Of a DNA stretch of 64,000 nucleotides, positions 28,212-40,704 are shown one piece after another. The notes under the pieces are model-generated. The model worked only from the letters and a program-made list of their open reading frames with translations, was not told the DNA's origin and did no database searches. Numbering within the stretch: position 1 is the stretch's first letter; every line of letters starts with the position of its first letter. The DNA is from Methylobacterium sp. WL1 (GTDB lineage: Bacteria > Pseudomonadota > Alphaproteobacteria > Rhizobiales > Beijerinckiaceae). Where the stretch lies: contig NZ_CP042823.1 of assembly GCF_008000895.1 (NCBI RefSeq), positions 1,499,001-1,563,000 on the forward strand. Direction: 5' to 3'. A program made the translations under genes and the position numbers.

Positions 28212-28310
28212 GGGTTTCCAAAGGGCAAGCCCTTTGGCGGGGTGTCGGGGCGAAGCCCGACAGCAGGGCTCTGCCCTGCACCCGCGAAAGGTCACAGACC
28301 TTTCGAAACC
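28212..28310 (+). repeat. Multi-stem-loop intergenic repeat, copy A
   Basis: About 100 bp between trmFO and the M20 hydrolase. Its successive stems are AAAGGGC/GCCCTTT, GGGGC/GCCCG, GCAGGGC/GCCCTGC and GAAAGGTC/GACCTTTC, joined by conserved CGGGG and ACCCGC linkers. The same layout occurs at 39021, 43283, 44281, 49295 and, shortened, 63524. It begins 13 nt after the trmFO stop on the minus strand. Confidence 0.75.
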
Positions 28311-28323
28311 ATGACGTGCCGCG

Positions 28324-29751
28324 CTACTCGGCCGCCGCCAGCCGCCAATCCGCCACGGGGGCGCCGGCCATCCAGGCGGCGAGGTCGGCCCGGGCGCGGT
28401 CGGTGAGCGCCCGCTTCTTCAGCACGGCTTTCTCCGGGCCGCGCAGGCGGCGGCCGGTCTCGTTGCGGGGGGCCTGGGCGAGCGGCGGGAACAGGCCGAA
28501 ATTGACGTTCATCGGCTGGAACGAGCGCGGCGCGTTGGCCTCGCCGTCGGCCCCGACATGGCCGCCGGTGATGTGGGCGATGAGGGCGCCGAGCGCCGTG
28601 GTCTGGGGCAGGGGGCTGAGCGGCCGGCCCGCCGCCTCGGCCACCGCGAAGCGCCCCGCCATCAGCCCGACCGAGGCACTCTCGACATAGCCCTCGCAGC
28701 CGGTGATCTGGCCGGCGAAGCGCAAGGCCGGCCGGGCCTTCAGCCGGAGGGTGGCGTCCAAGAGGCGCGGACTGTCGAGATAGGTGTTGCGGTGCAGGCC
28801 GCCGAGCCGGGCGAACTCGGCCCGCTCCAGGCCGGGAATCGTGCGGAAGATCCGGACCTGCTCGGCATAGGTCAGCTTCGTCTGGAAGCCGACCATGTTG
28901 TAGAGGGTGCCCAGCGCGTTGTCCTGGCGCAGCTGCACGATCGCGCAGGCCTTGACCTGCGGGTCGCGCGGGTTGGTGAGCCCCACGGGCTTCATCGGGC
29001 CGTGCCGCAGGGTCTCGGGGCCGCGCTCGGCCATCACCTCGATCGGCAGGCAGCCGTCGAAATACGGCGTCCCCTCCCACTGCTGGAACCCGATCTTGTC
29101 CCCCGCCACCAGGGCGGCCACGAAGGCGTCGTACTGCGCCCGGTCCATCGGGCAGTTGAGATAGTCGGCCCCGGTGCCGCCGGGACCGGGCTTGTCGTAG
29201 CGGGACTGGAACCACGCCACGTCCATGTCGATCGAGTCGCGGTGCACGATCGGCGCGATGGCGTCGAAGAAGGCGAGCGACTCGGCGCCGGTGAGCGCCC
29301 GGATGCCCTCGGCCAGCGCCGGGGCGGTCAGCGGGCCGGTGGCGACGATGCAGGGCCCCCACTCCTCCGGCGGCAGGCCCTCGACCTCGCCGCGCGCGAT
29401 CGTGACGTTGGGATGCTCCTCGAGGGCCCGGGTCACCGTGGCGGAGAAGCCTTCGCGATCCACCGCCAGGGCGCCCCCTGCCGGCACCTGGTTCGCGTCG
29501 GCCGCCCGCATGATCAGCGAGCTCAAGGAGCGCATCTCCTGATGGAGCAGCCCGACGGCGTTGCTCTCCGGGTCGTCCGACCGGAACGAGTTCGAGCAGA
29601 CGAGCTCGGCCAGGCCGTCGGTCTGGTGGGCCTCGGTGCCGCGGACCGGCCGCATCTCGTGGATCACGGCGCGATGGCCGGCCTCGGCCACCTGCCAGGC
29701 CGCCTCGGATCCCGCCAGGCCGCCGCCGACGATGTGTAGGGTCTGTGTCAT
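28324..29751 (-). CDS. trmFO: tRNA (uracil-5-)-methyltransferase TrmFO, folate/FAD-dependent
   Basis: A 475-aa enzyme making ribothymidine at tRNA position 54 with methylene-tetrahydrofolate and FADH2. The N-terminal FAD motif is [16 protein letters not shown]. The family signature [20 protein letters not shown], the [15 protein letters not shown] region and the C-terminal [10 protein letters not shown] with [13 protein letters not shown] are all present. Length is normal. Its 3' end is followed by the multi-stem-loop repeat. Confidence 0.95.
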   Translation of the reverse strand: MTQTLHIVGGGLAGSEAAWQVAEAGHRAVIHEMRPVRGTEAHQTDGLAELVCSNSFRSDDPESNAVGLLHQEMRSLSSLIMRAADANQVPAGGALAVDREGFSATVTRALEEHPNVTIARGEVEGLPPEEWGPCIVATGPLTAPALAEGIRALTGAESLAFFDAIAPIVHRDSIDMDVAWFQSRYDKPGPGGTGADYLNCPMDRAQYDAFVAALVAGDKIGFQQWEGTPYFDGCLPIEVMAERGPETLRHGPMKPVGLTNPRDPQVKACAIVQLRQDNALGTLYNMVGFQTKLTYAEQVRIFRTIPGLERAEFARLGGLHRNTYLDSPRLLDATLRLKARPALRFAGQITGCEGYVESASVGLMAGRFAVAEAAGRPLSPLPQTTALGALIAHITGGHVGADGEANAPRSFQPMNVNFGLFPPLAQAPRNETGRRLRGPEKAVLKKRALTDRARADLAAWMAGAPVADWRLAAAE

Positions 29752-29828
29752 ATCCCAGAATAGCGAAGGACCGTCGCCCGGATCAACGGGCGGCGGTCCT
29801 TTGAATCGAATCGCGATGGTTCAGGAGA

Positions 29829-29975
29829 TCAGACGCGGGCGATGCCGTGGATCTCGCTACGGTTGATGCCGAGATCGGCAAGGTCGCGATCCGAGAGGCG
29901 GGACAGCTGGGAGACGGTGTCGCGGTACCGGAGATAGGCGCGGACGCGACCCAGGACGCTACGAGCGGCGGACAT
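29829..29975 (-). CDS. DUF1127 small protein
   Basis: A 48-aa protein ending in a classic DUF1127 unit (RYRDTVSQLSRLSDRDLADLGI, then RSEIHGIARV). Such proteins are widespread small arginine-rich alphaproteobacterial proteins linked in some species to phosphate and RNA regulation. The ATG at 29975 begins the usual short Arg-containing helix. A longer frame to 30050 reads into the 5' leader. The 270-nt region upstream presumably holds its promoter. Confidence 0.8.
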   Translation of the reverse strand: MSAARSVLGRVRAYLRYRDTVSQLSRLSDRDLADLGINRSEIHGIARV

Positions 29976-30187
29976 GGAGTGTATTGACCTCTGTTCGGGC
30001 AGTGAGTGGCGCGCCGTTGCGCATCGCTGCCTCTTGTTGGTGCAACGCACATATAAACCTCCCGCGGCGCAGCAGGAGTCGAAAGGCCAAGGATCTGGTC
30101 TGCGTGGGCCGCATACGCGGATTAAGAAACCGGCAACCTTCCCGGCTGGTCATTCTTTGTGCGCATGCGGAGACCCGGTCTGAACGC

Positions 30188-30225
30188 GCGAAGGGCGCCC
30201 CGCCGGCCGGCGGGGCGCCCTTCGC
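30188..30225. terminator. Perfect 38-bp palindrome, bidirectional terminator
   Basis: Two 19-nt arms, 30188-30206 and 30207-30225, are exact reverse complements with no spacer. It lies 21 nt after the stop of the GCG_CRPN-type gene on the minus strand and is very GC-rich. No T-run follows, but stem stability makes a transcription end point likely. Confidence 0.6.
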
Positions 30226-30246
30226 AGCGCAAAACGGAGGCGGCGC

Positions 30247-30528
30247 TCAGTAGAACGGGCGCGGGCCGTAGAAGCCGTTGGGCCGGTAGAACGGGCGGCC
30301 ATAGGGGCGGTAGAAGGGACGCGGGCGGACGTAGCCGCCATAATAGACCGGCCGGCGCCCGTAATAGGGGCGGGGACCCCAGTTCGGGCGGCAGAGGCCC
30401 CAGGGATTCGGGTGGAAGCCCGGGCCGCAGCCGCCCGCCGCCTGGGCGGAGCCCGCGAGCCCGAGGCCGCCGGCGATCGCGGCGGCCACAACGAGTGCCT
30501 TCGCGCGCGATGCGCTCAGAATCGCCAT
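30247..30528 (-). CDS. Small secreted Gly/Tyr/Pro-rich protein, GCG_CRPN type
   Basis: A 93-aa exported protein. A signal peptide (KALVVAAAIAGGLGLAGSAQA) is followed by GCGPGFHPNPWGLCRPN, the GCG-to-CRPN prefix described for a group of Methylobacterium-type secreted proteins, then Tyr/Arg/Pro-rich repeats (RPFYRPYGRPFYRPNGFYG). The start at 30528 has GAGGAG at good spacing. Function unknown; the tail suggests an envelope or surface role. Confidence 0.75.
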   Translation of the reverse strand: MAILSASRAKALVVAAAIAGGLGLAGSAQAAGGCGPGFHPNPWGLCRPNWGPRPYYGRRPVYYGGYVRPRPFYRPYGRPFYRPNGFYGPRPFY

Positions 30529-30682
30529 GACAGATCTCCTCGAAACGTCCGGCGGATCGGTGCCGGTCGGGGGAGACTCGGCCGCGCCGCCTGAACGGAT
30601 GCTGAGCCTGTGGTTGTATCCGGTGCAGGCTCCGCGCCCGGGAAACGCGGCCCCGGCGGAGACGGTTTCCCGCACCGCGCCT

Positions 30683-31655
30683 TCAGTGCAGCGAGGGCGT
30701 GCGCAGGAACCGCTCCCGGTCGGCCGAGACCAGGGCGAGCTTCACGCTGCGCCCGTCGCGGCGCACGGTGAGCGGGACGCGGACGCCGGCCTCGCCCAGC
30801 GCCCAGATGCTGCGGAACAGGGCGGCGAGGTCCGGGATCGGCTCGCCGGCCACCGCCTCGATCACGTCGCCGCCGCGCAGGCCTCCGGTCTCCGGGGCCG
30901 CCGTCGGCGAGGCCCATGACCACGATGCCCTCCTCGCTCTCGGTGGCGTAGAGGCCGAGCCAGGGCCGCGGCGGCCGGTTGGCGCGCCCGCGCGTGGCCA
31001 GGTCGTCGAGGATCGGCGGCAGCAGGTCGATCGGCACCACCATGTTGATCGGGCGGGCATTGCTGCTGCCGCCCTGCTGCAATTGCAGGGAGCCGATGCC
31101 GAGCAGCTCGCCCTGCGCGCCGATCAGCGCGGTGCCGCCCCAATGGGGGTGGGCCGGGGCGGTGAACAGGGCCTCGTCGAGGACATACTCCCAGTACCCG
31201 GCGAATTCCTGCCGGGCGACGACCTCGACGGCGACGCAGCGCTGGCGCCCGCCCGCCCCCGCCACCACGGCCCGGTCGCCGGTCTTCAGGCCGGCCGACT
31301 GGCCGAGCGGCAGGGCCGGGACGCCGAGATCGCCCAGGGCCTGGACCAGGCCGAAGCCGGTGGCGGCATCGAAGCCGAGCACGTGGCCCTGCACGGAGCG
31401 GCCCTCCCGGGTGGTGAGCCAGACGCTCTCCGCCTCCGTGACGAGGTAGCCGACCGTGAGCACCAGCCCGTCTTCCCGGATCACCACGCCGTTGCCGGCG
31501 CGCTCGGTGCCGAGGGTCTCGGCCGTGAAGGCGCTCTCGGGCACCCGCGCCGAGAGGGCGAGCACCGACGAGAGCGCCCGATCGAGATCGTAGCCGTAAT
31601 CCGCAGGCCTGGGCTGGGCCTGCGCGGGGATCTTCCACTCGCCCTGCGTCGCCAT
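30683..31655 (-). pseudogene. Trypsin-like/PDZ (S1C-type) protein lacking catalytic residues, one frameshift
   Basis: The N-terminal ~255 residues are a DegP-like trypsin fold (GNGVVIREDGLVLTVGYLV, DAATGFGLVQALG, HWGGTALIGAQGELLGIGSL). The catalytic His position reads GYLV rather than NxHV, and the usual GNSGGP loop reads HWGGTA, so no serine nucleophile is present. At ~30897 a 1-nt surplus in GGCGGCCCCGG shifts the frame. The PDZ domain (GGLRGGDVIEAVAGEPIPDL ... LTVRRDGRS) continues in the second frame to 30683. It was probably a non-catalytic scaffold or sensor protein. No signal peptide is evident. Confidence 0.7.
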
Positions 31656-31895
31656 GAGATTCCTTCGACTCGTTCGCTCTGCTCCGGCACCGCCGGATGC
31701 GCGAAATCAGACTAAGATAGGCTGTCGCCACGGCCTGCGACACCCGTGGCGCGGCGCCGCGCGCGGATCGGCAGCCGACGACACGTCCGCGATCCGGTGC
31801 GGGCCGGCGATGTGACAGGACACGCGGGGGCGCTTAGAGCTATCTTACGGGAGCGCGACCGGCAGGGGAACGGCGCGCGGACGCAGGAACGGATC

Positions 31896-32513
31896 TTGGC
31901 CGGACCGATCTTTGCCGCGGGGGCGACTCAGGACCGGGTGCCGCCGGGCCTTCATGGCGCCGACGATGCGCGGCTGCGCCGGCTGCTGTTCGAGATCGGG
32001 CGCGGCGAGGCGGCCGCCCTGGCCGAACTCTACGACCTGACCAGCCCGAAACTCTTCGGCGTGATCCTGCGTATCCAACGCGATCGGTCGCTCGCCGAGG
32101 ACGTCCTGCAAGACGCGTATCTGCGGATCTGGCAGGCGGCCGGGAGCTACGACCCCGAGGCCGGACGCCCGCTCGCATGGCTGTGCACGATCGCCCGGAA
32201 CCGGGCGATCGACGGCCTGCGCCGGAAGGGGGCCGCCGAGGTTCAGGGACCGGTGCGGGATGACGGAGAGGATTGGGTGGCGCGGTTGATGGACCCGCAC
32301 GACGACGCCGCGGCGTTCCTGGACCGGGACGCGCTCGGGGCCTGCCTCGGCCGGCTGGAGCCGGCGCACCGGGATTGCGTGGTGCTGGCCTATTGCGAGG
32401 GCCGCTCCCGCGACGAGCTGGCCGAGCGCTACGACCGGCCGGTCAACACGATCAAGACCTGGCTGCACCGCGCGCTCGCATCGCTGAAGACCTGCCTGGA
32501 GGCGGTCACGTGA
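31896..32513 (+). CDS. ECF-family RNA polymerase sigma factor
   Basis: About 205 aa. Region 2 is seen as FGVILRIQRDRSLAEDVLQD then AYLRIWQAAGSYDPEAGR. Region 4 is seen as LEPAHRDCVVLAYCEGRSR, then the helix-turn-helix DELAERYDRPVNTIKTWLHR. The start is uncertain: a TTG at 31896 with AGGA upstream is chosen; GTG at 31938 is an alternative. Its stop overlaps the GTG of the anti-sigma gene (GTGA), so the two are co-translated. It resembles the RpoE/SigK-like ECF group paired with RskA-type anti-sigmas. Confidence 0.85.
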   Translation: MAGPIFAAGATQDRVPPGLHGADDARLRRLLFEIGRGEAAALAELYDLTSPKLFGVILRIQRDRSLAEDVLQDAYLRIWQAAGSYDPEAGRPLAWLCTIARNRAIDGLRRKGAAEVQGPVRDDGEDWVARLMDPHDDAAAFLDRDALGACLGRLEPAHRDCVVLAYCEGRSRDELAERYDRPVNTIKTWLHRALASLKTCLEAVT

Positions 32514-33277
32514 CCGGCGGGCCAGGCGACCTGACCGCGGATCCCGGCTCGGATCCGGACCTGCGCGCGGCCGAGTACGTGCTCGGCACCCTCGACCGCG
32601 AAGAGCGGGCCGCGATGGCGCTCGCGCTCGCCACCGATACCGCCGCTGTCGCCCGGGTGCAGGCCTGGGAGCGGCGATTCTCGCCCCTGCTCGGTGCCAT
32701 CCCGCCGGTGATGCCGTCGCCGCGGGTGCGGGCGGCGCTGCTGCGCGCGCTCCCGGTTGGGCCCGGCGGATCGACCGCTCCGCAGGGGGGCAATCCCCTC
32801 GCCGGCGATCCCGTCACTCAAGATCCCCGTCTGCGCGATCCCCTCGCCCATCTGCGGCGGCAGGTCCGGCGCTGGCGCATCGCCACCGCGGGGGCCGGGC
32901 TGCTGGCGGCCGGGCTGGCGCTGTTCGTGGCGATGGGCCTGCGACCGGAGCCGGAGGGCGGCCGCTACCTCGCGGTGGTCCAGGGCGGCGGCGCGCTCCC
33001 AGCGCTGATCGTGCGCGTCGACACCCGCACCGGCACCGCCCAGGTCCGGCCGGTCGGGGCCGAGGCGCCCGCGGGCCGGAGCTTGGAGCTGTGGTATGTC
33101 GGCGCCGAGGGCCCGAAGCCGCTCGGCCTCGTCGGGGGCGGTGCGACCCGGGTGACCCTGCCGCAGGGCGCCGCGCCGGACGGGGTGCTGGCGGTCTCCG
33201 TGGAGCCTCCGGGCGGCTCGCCGAGCGGCCAGCCCACGGGACCGGTGGTCTATACCGGCAAGCTGATCGCCGAGTAG
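32510..33277 (+). CDS. RskA-type membrane anti-sigma factor
   Basis: A 255-aa protein, the expected partner of the upstream ECF sigma factor. The cytoplasmic N-terminus has the anti-sigma helix (DLRAAEYVLGTLDREERAAM, WERRFSPL), one membrane helix (~125-147, TAGAGLLAAGLALFVAMGL) and a periplasmic beta-rich RskA-like domain (GRSLELWYVGAEGPKPLGLV). It starts with GTG, overlapping the sigma stop codon. The fasciclin gene that follows is convergent and may belong to the same regulon, as ECF/RskA/fasciclin groups occur elsewhere; that link is inference. Confidence 0.85.
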   Translation: MTGGPGDLTADPGSDPDLRAAEYVLGTLDREERAAMALALATDTAAVARVQAWERRFSPLLGAIPPVMPSPRVRAALLRALPVGPGGSTAPQGGNPLAGDPVTQDPRLRDPLAHLRRQVRRWRIATAGAGLLAAGLALFVAMGLRPEPEGGRYLAVVQGGGALPALIVRVDTRTGTAQVRPVGAEAPAGRSLELWYVGAEGPKPLGLVGGGATRVTLPQGAAPDGVLAVSVEPPGGSPSGQPTGPVVYTGKLIAE

Positions 33278-33340
33278 CAACAGTGAGGAACCCGCAGCGC
33301 CGGAGCGGCGCCGCGGGTGGGTCGGATCACGGAATCCGGA

Positions 33341-33910
33341 TCAGGGGGTCAGCACGGCGTTGATCACGTGGATCACGCCGTTCGACTGCATCACGTTCGG
33401 GATCGTCACCGTGGCGGTGTTGCCCTTCACGTCGGTGATCAGGACCTTCTTGCCCTGCACAGCCACGGCGAGCGGCTCGCCCTCGACCGTGGTGAGCTGG
33501 CCCTGGCCGCCGCCCTTCTTGACCAAAGCCACCAGGTCCTGCGCGGTGTAGACGCCCGGGACGACGTGGTAGGTCAGGATCTTGGTCAGCGTCGGCTTGT
33601 TCTGGGGCTGCACCAGGCTCTCGACGGTGCCCGGCGGCAGCTTGGCGAAGGCGGCGTTCGTGGGCGCGAACACCGTGAACGGGCCGGGCCCGCTCAGCGT
33701 CTCGACGAGGCCGGCGGCCTTCACGGCGGCGACCAGGGTGGTGTGGTCCTTGGAGTTGACCGCGTTCTCGACGATCGTCTTGCTGGCATACATCGGCGCG
33801 CCGCCGACCATCGGGTTCTTGGCGTAGGCCGCGCCGGTCGCACCGAGGCCGAGGGTCAGAGCGAGGGCGACCGCCCGGGCCGCGCGCCGGCCTCCGATAA
33901 CGTTGAGCAT
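33341..33910 (-). CDS. Secreted fasciclin-domain protein
   Basis: A 189-aa protein: signal peptide (AVALALTLGLGATGAAYA) and a single FAS1 domain (~40-189) with the H1 box FTVFAPTNAAFAKLP and H2-like GVIHVINAVLTP. Such proteins mediate adhesion or envelope functions. The start at 33910 begins the signal peptide; the longer frame to 34048 is Arg/Pro-rich leader. It is convergent with the anti-sigma gene and separated from the outer-membrane gene upstream by a terminator. Confidence 0.85.
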   Translation of the reverse strand: MLNVIGGRRAARAVALALTLGLGATGAAYAKNPMVGGAPMYASKTIVENAVNSKDHTTLVAAVKAAGLVETLSGPGPFTVFAPTNAAFAKLPPGTVESLVQPQNKPTLTKILTYHVVPGVYTAQDLVALVKKGGGQGQLTTVEGEPLAVAVQGKKVLITDVKGNTATVTIPNVMQSNGVIHVINAVLTP

Positions 33911-34053
33911 CCTGGTGTTTCCTTCCCTGAGGTATCCCGGGATCGAGCGAGGACCGGGATTACGTCGCCGCTTACGGGTCCTCGGGCGGAAAGGTTTCGC
34001 AGGATCTGAATATCCGCCCGGGTCCGGCGGGCATTGGCCGGCGGGCATGAAAA

Positions 34054-34079
34054 AACCGCCCGGCGGTGGCCGGGCGGTT
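34054..34079 (-). terminator. Intrinsic terminator after the outer-membrane protein gene
   Basis: Arms AACCGCCCGGC and GCCGGGCGGTT pair around a GGTG loop. On the minus strand the stem runs straight into a T tract (AAAAAA on the + strand at about 34050-34055). It lies ~80 nt downstream of the stop at 34158 and before the fasciclin gene. Confidence 0.75.
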
Positions 34080-34157
34080 CGCCGTCCTGGCGGACGGGAT
34101 GGTGGAGATCCGGGTCCCCCGCCGCCTGCGCGGTGGGAGACCGGTATCTCGGGTCGA

Positions 34158-35138
34158 TCAGTACTTGCGGACCAGGGCCACCGGGGCCGGTGCGGCGGGG
34201 GCCGGGGAGTACAGCGGCACGATCAGGCGGAGCCAGCCGTCCGTGGAGTAGTCGCTGCGGGCGCGGCTGAACGGCGTCGCGGCGATCTGCGCGCCGGTGA
34301 CCACGTCGCGGGCGACGTAGGCCTGCACGGTGAAGACCTTGAAGTCGTAGCCGATCAGGCCGCCGACGGCGAACCGGCCGCGGTTGTTGGCTGCCAAGCT
34401 GGCCTGGCCGATATCGAAGTTGTAGGTGCCGTAGGCGACCGGACCGATCTCGAAGTTGCCGAACTTCTTCGTGGCGGTGAGGTCGAAGTTTAGGGAGTCC
34501 GAAATGCGGAGCGGCCCGATCGCGGCGCCGACCTGGCCGGGGAAACGACCGGGCGAGTCGTAGATGTTGGCGGTCAGGTTGCCGGTGATGTTCCAGCCGT
34601 CGCCGGTGTAGCTGCCGGCCACGCCGAAGCGGTAGGTGTTGGAGGAGAGCTGACCCAGAACCGGGGTGGCGGTCGTGCCCTGCGGCGTGATGATCGAGCC
34701 GCGATCGCCGTTGAGGTCGTTCAGGTACGCGCCGCCGAGCAAGCTGACGCCGAAGTTGTTGCCGAGGTCGAACGCCCAGATGCCGCCGACGAAGGTGCCG
34801 ACGTTGATCGAGATGTCCTTGTTGCGCACGCCAGCCGGGTTGCGGGTGAAGGCGAACACGGTCGGGGGGGCGACGAGCAGCTCGATGCGGCCGCCGAACG
34901 GCACAAGCGGGGTCGACCAGACCAGCACCGGGACGTTGACGGCGGTATCGGGATCGTTCCGGCCATCGGTGCGGCGGAACGTGAAGGTGTTGATCGCGTA
35001 GACGCCCTCGGGCAGCGGCGCGCCGATGGCCAGGCCGACCTGCTCGCCGGGAACCGTGGTGGTCTGCGCCTGAGCGATCGTCGAGGTCATGCCGACCGTG
35101 AGCGCGACCGCGCCGGCCGCGAGCCAGTTCTTCATCAT
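34158..35138 (-). CDS. Outer-membrane beta-barrel protein, phenol-degradation MetA/transporter type
   Basis: A 326-aa exported protein. A signal peptide (WLAAGAVALTVGMTSTIAQA) is followed by alternating amphipathic beta strands and a Phe/Tyr-rich barrel matching the MetA-pathway outer-membrane family. Typical segments are GVYAINTFTFRRTDG, PFGGRIELLVAPP and a late GYDFKVFTVQAYVARDV. It probably forms a channel for hydrophobic substrates. The first of two adjacent ATGs (35138) is chosen because AAGGA lies 8-12 nt before it. A clear terminator follows the gene. Confidence 0.75.
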   Translation of the reverse strand: MMKNWLAAGAVALTVGMTSTIAQAQTTTVPGEQVGLAIGAPLPEGVYAINTFTFRRTDGRNDPDTAVNVPVLVWSTPLVPFGGRIELLVAPPTVFAFTRNPAGVRNKDISINVGTFVGGIWAFDLGNNFGVSLLGGAYLNDLNGDRGSIITPQGTTATPVLGQLSSNTYRFGVAGSYTGDGWNITGNLTANIYDSPGRFPGQVGAAIGPLRISDSLNFDLTATKKFGNFEIGPVAYGTYNFDIGQASLAANNRGRFAVGGLIGYDFKVFTVQAYVARDVVTGAQIAATPFSRARSDYSTDGWLRLIVPLYSPAPAAPAPVALVRKY

Positions 35139-35661
35139 TGTTTCTGTCCTTCCCAAGGTCTCAAGGCTTCCGTCCCGCATTCGGCACTACCCTGCCGGTC
35201 TGCTCGCCATTGGCGGCTGCCGACTTCCGGTGTGCCGAGCGCCCCCACGGAGCCCGCCCGTCTCAACGCCAATGACTATTCTACAGAGACCTGCGGAATG
35301 ACAGTGGAATGCCGGTCGAAGCGGCAAAACCGGCCGAACCGTTGCGCAAAAGACGCATTTTTGCGGCGATGCAACACAGTCCCCAGGATTGAATAGCGGG
35401 CGGCCGGCCGGCAAAATATCGTTGAATGGTCAAGCTGTTGCCCGGGACCTCCCGGCACTTTGGCGGGAGAATCCGGCAAGCAGGGGTGGGTGAACGGGCA
35501 TTCGTCCCATCCGGGCGCCGAACCCGGAATCCCCGCTCCGGACGGTCCGTCTCCGGCCGGAGACGGGCGAGATCCGACCGAATCACGGGGCGCGGAGGCG
35601 GTTCCGGGCGGATTTTCGAGTGGCACCGGGCAGAATTTGCCGCCTCCAGCCCGGCCGGCGC
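35139..35661. other. Intergenic stretch between uvrA and the outer-membrane gene
   Basis: 523 nt with no convincing gene on either strand. The part next to 35138 must contain the promoter of the outer-membrane protein gene. The part next to 35661 follows the uvrA stop. I see only weak short hairpins and no known repeat. Confidence 0.4.
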
Positions 35662-38811
<3,150 letters not shown>

Positions 38812-39020
38812 GAGGGCGGCGGTCTTTCGAGGCGTCGACGCGGTCGGGGCTGGCTTTGCGCGCGGGTCAGCCGCCGCACCCGCTCATGTCGAGCCCGGAG
38901 CGGTCGACGGCAAGGTGAGGCCGGCGGGACGCAGGCCCGACATGCAACGCCATTGCTAGAACGAAACGCGTACGCCGGCAACCGCTCGCCGGAAGCCTGT
39001 CGTTTCGCGGCCGAAAAGAC

Positions 39021-39129
39021 GGGATTTCCAAAGGGCCTGCGGCCCTTTGGCGGGGCGTCGGGGCAGGCCCCGACAGCAGGGCGCTGCCCTGCACCCGCAA
39101 AAGGTCCGGGACCTTTTGGATCCGGGACT
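39021..39129 (+). repeat. Multi-stem-loop intergenic repeat, copy B
   Basis: Lies between the uvrA start and the cupin stop (39130). Stems: AAAGGGCC/GGCCCTTT, GGGGC/GCCCC, GCAGGGC/GCCCTGC and AAAAGGTCC/GGACCTTTT, with CGGGG and ACCCGC linkers as in the other copies. It directly follows the cupin stop on the minus strand. Confidence 0.75.
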
Positions 39130-39552
39130 TCACGCGTCGGCGTTGCGCGCCATGAAGGTGGCGGGGGTGCCGTCCTCGGGGTTCACGAAGATGATGTCGG
39201 TGGGGGCCCGCCGCGGGGTGTCGATCGACAGGAACGTCACCGGCTCGCCCGGGGCGATCTCCGGCATCGCGTGCACCGTGCCCGTCTCGAAGAACAAGAG
39301 CTGGCCGGGGCCGAACGGTGTGAGGTTCGCGGGGTCACCCAGCCAGACGGTGCCGCGTCCCGACAGGCAGTACAGGTACTCGTCGCAGGTGGCGTGATAG
39401 TGCGGCGGGGTCGGGCGGTAGACCCGGAACACCCGGGCGCTCGCCGCCGCCCGGTCGGTCAGGTAGGTGTCGACCAGGAGCGTCCGCGCGCTGTCGGGCA
39501 GCGCCGCCGCGAGCGCCGCCACGTCGAAGATTCCGGTGCCCGTCCCGGTCAT
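39130..39552 (-). CDS. Cupin-domain protein
   Basis: A 140-aa single-domain cupin. The metal-binding motif is HYHATCDEYLYCLSGRG, and the second motif contains FFETGTVHAMPE. No enzyme class can be fixed from this. The start at 39552 is chosen because it lies 11 nt after the stop of the upstream oxidoreductase and GAGGCAGG precedes it; the two genes form an operon. The 3' end touches repeat copy B. Confidence 0.8.
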   Translation of the reverse strand: MTGTGTGIFDVAALAAALPDSARTLLVDTYLTDRAAASARVFRVYRPTPPHYHATCDEYLYCLSGRGTVWLGDPANLTPFGPGQLLFFETGTVHAMPEIAPGEPVTFLSIDTPRRAPTDIIFVNPEDGTPATFMARNADA

Positions 39553-39562
39553 GGCGCCTGCC

Positions 39563-40582
39563 TCACGACGCAAAGCCTTCGAGCACGATCTTGCCCTTGG
39601 CGCGCCCGCTCTCGATCAGCGCGTGCGCCCGCCGCAGGTTCCGGGCGTCGATCCGCCCGTAATGCTCGCCCAGGGTCGTGCGCAGGCGCCCCGCATCCAC
39701 CAGCCGGGCGACCTCGTCGAGGAGCGCGCCCTGGGCGGCGATATCGGAGGTGCCGAACATCGAGCGGGTGAACATGAACTCCCAGTGCAGCGACAGGCTC
39801 TTGCGCTTGAGCAGCGCCACGTCGAGCTGCGCGGGATCGTCGATCAGAGCGAACCGGCCCTGCGGGGCGATCAGCGTCGCGATCTCGGCGAGATGCGCGT
39901 CGGTGTTGGTGGTCGAGAACACGAGGCCCGGCGCGCCGAGGCCCAGGGCCGCCACCTCGGCGGAGAGCGGCTTGGCATGATCGACCACGTGGTGGGCGCC
40001 GAGATCCCGGCACCAGGCCGCCGTCTCCGGCCGGGACGCGGTGGCGATCACGGTGAGGTCGGTAAGTTCGCGGGCGAGCTGGATCGCCACCGAGCCGACG
40101 CCGCCCGCCCCGCCGACGATCAGGATCGCCGGGGCGGCGCCCGGCACCGGTTTCTTGGCGTCGAGCCGGTCGAACAGGGCCTCCCAGGCGGTGATCGCGG
40201 TGAGCGGCAGGGCGGCGGCCTGCGCCCAGTCGAGGCCGGCGGGCTTGTGCCCGACGATGCGCGCGTCGACGCAATGGAATTCGGCGTTGGTCCCCGGCCG
40301 GGTGAGGTCGCCCGCGTAGAACACCGCGTCTCCGATTGAGAAGCCCTCGGCCTCGGCACCCGTGGCGAGAACGGTGCCGGCGGCGTCCCAGCCCAGGACC
40401 TTGACCCCGCCGGCCTCGGGCTCGGCCCGCACCCGGACCTTGGTGTCGACCGGGTTCACCGAGACCGCCTCGACCTTCACCAGCAGGTCGCGGGGGCCGG
40501 GATCGGGCCGGGGCAGGTCGCAATCGACCAGGGCCTCGGCCTCGGTGATCGGCAGGGATTTCCTGTACCCGACGGCGCGCAT
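39563..40582 (-). CDS. Zinc-type alcohol dehydrogenase-like / quinone oxidoreductase
   Basis: A 339-aa MDR-superfamily reductase (ZADH group). The N-terminal GroES-like domain shows VEAVSVNPVDTKVR and VLGWDAAGTVLATGAEAEGF. The NADPH-binding Rossmann motif is ILIVGGAGGVGSVAIQLA. No structural zinc cysteines are seen, fitting the quinone-reductase branch. GGAGGAG precedes the ATG at 40582. It diverges from an HxlR-family regulator, a common pairing in which the regulator controls the reductase in response to electrophiles or quinones. Confidence 0.85.
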   Translation of the reverse strand: MRAVGYRKSLPITEAEALVDCDLPRPDPGPRDLLVKVEAVSVNPVDTKVRVRAEPEAGGVKVLGWDAAGTVLATGAEAEGFSIGDAVFYAGDLTRPGTNAEFHCVDARIVGHKPAGLDWAQAAALPLTAITAWEALFDRLDAKKPVPGAAPAILIVGGAGGVGSVAIQLARELTDLTVIATASRPETAAWCRDLGAHHVVDHAKPLSAEVAALGLGAPGLVFSTTNTDAHLAEIATLIAPQGRFALIDDPAQLDVALLKRKSLSLHWEFMFTRSMFGTSDIAAQGALLDEVARLVDAGRLRTTLGEHYGRIDARNLRRAHALIESGRAKGKIVLEGFAS

Positions 40583-40704
40583 CGCAATCTCCTCCGACTG
40601 ACCCGCACGGAGATGCCGTCCGCCTTCACGGCGCGCAAGTACGCACATAAAACGCCGATAGTGCCGAGAATGATACCGCCCGACGATCGCCTTGGGATCC
40701 CGCC

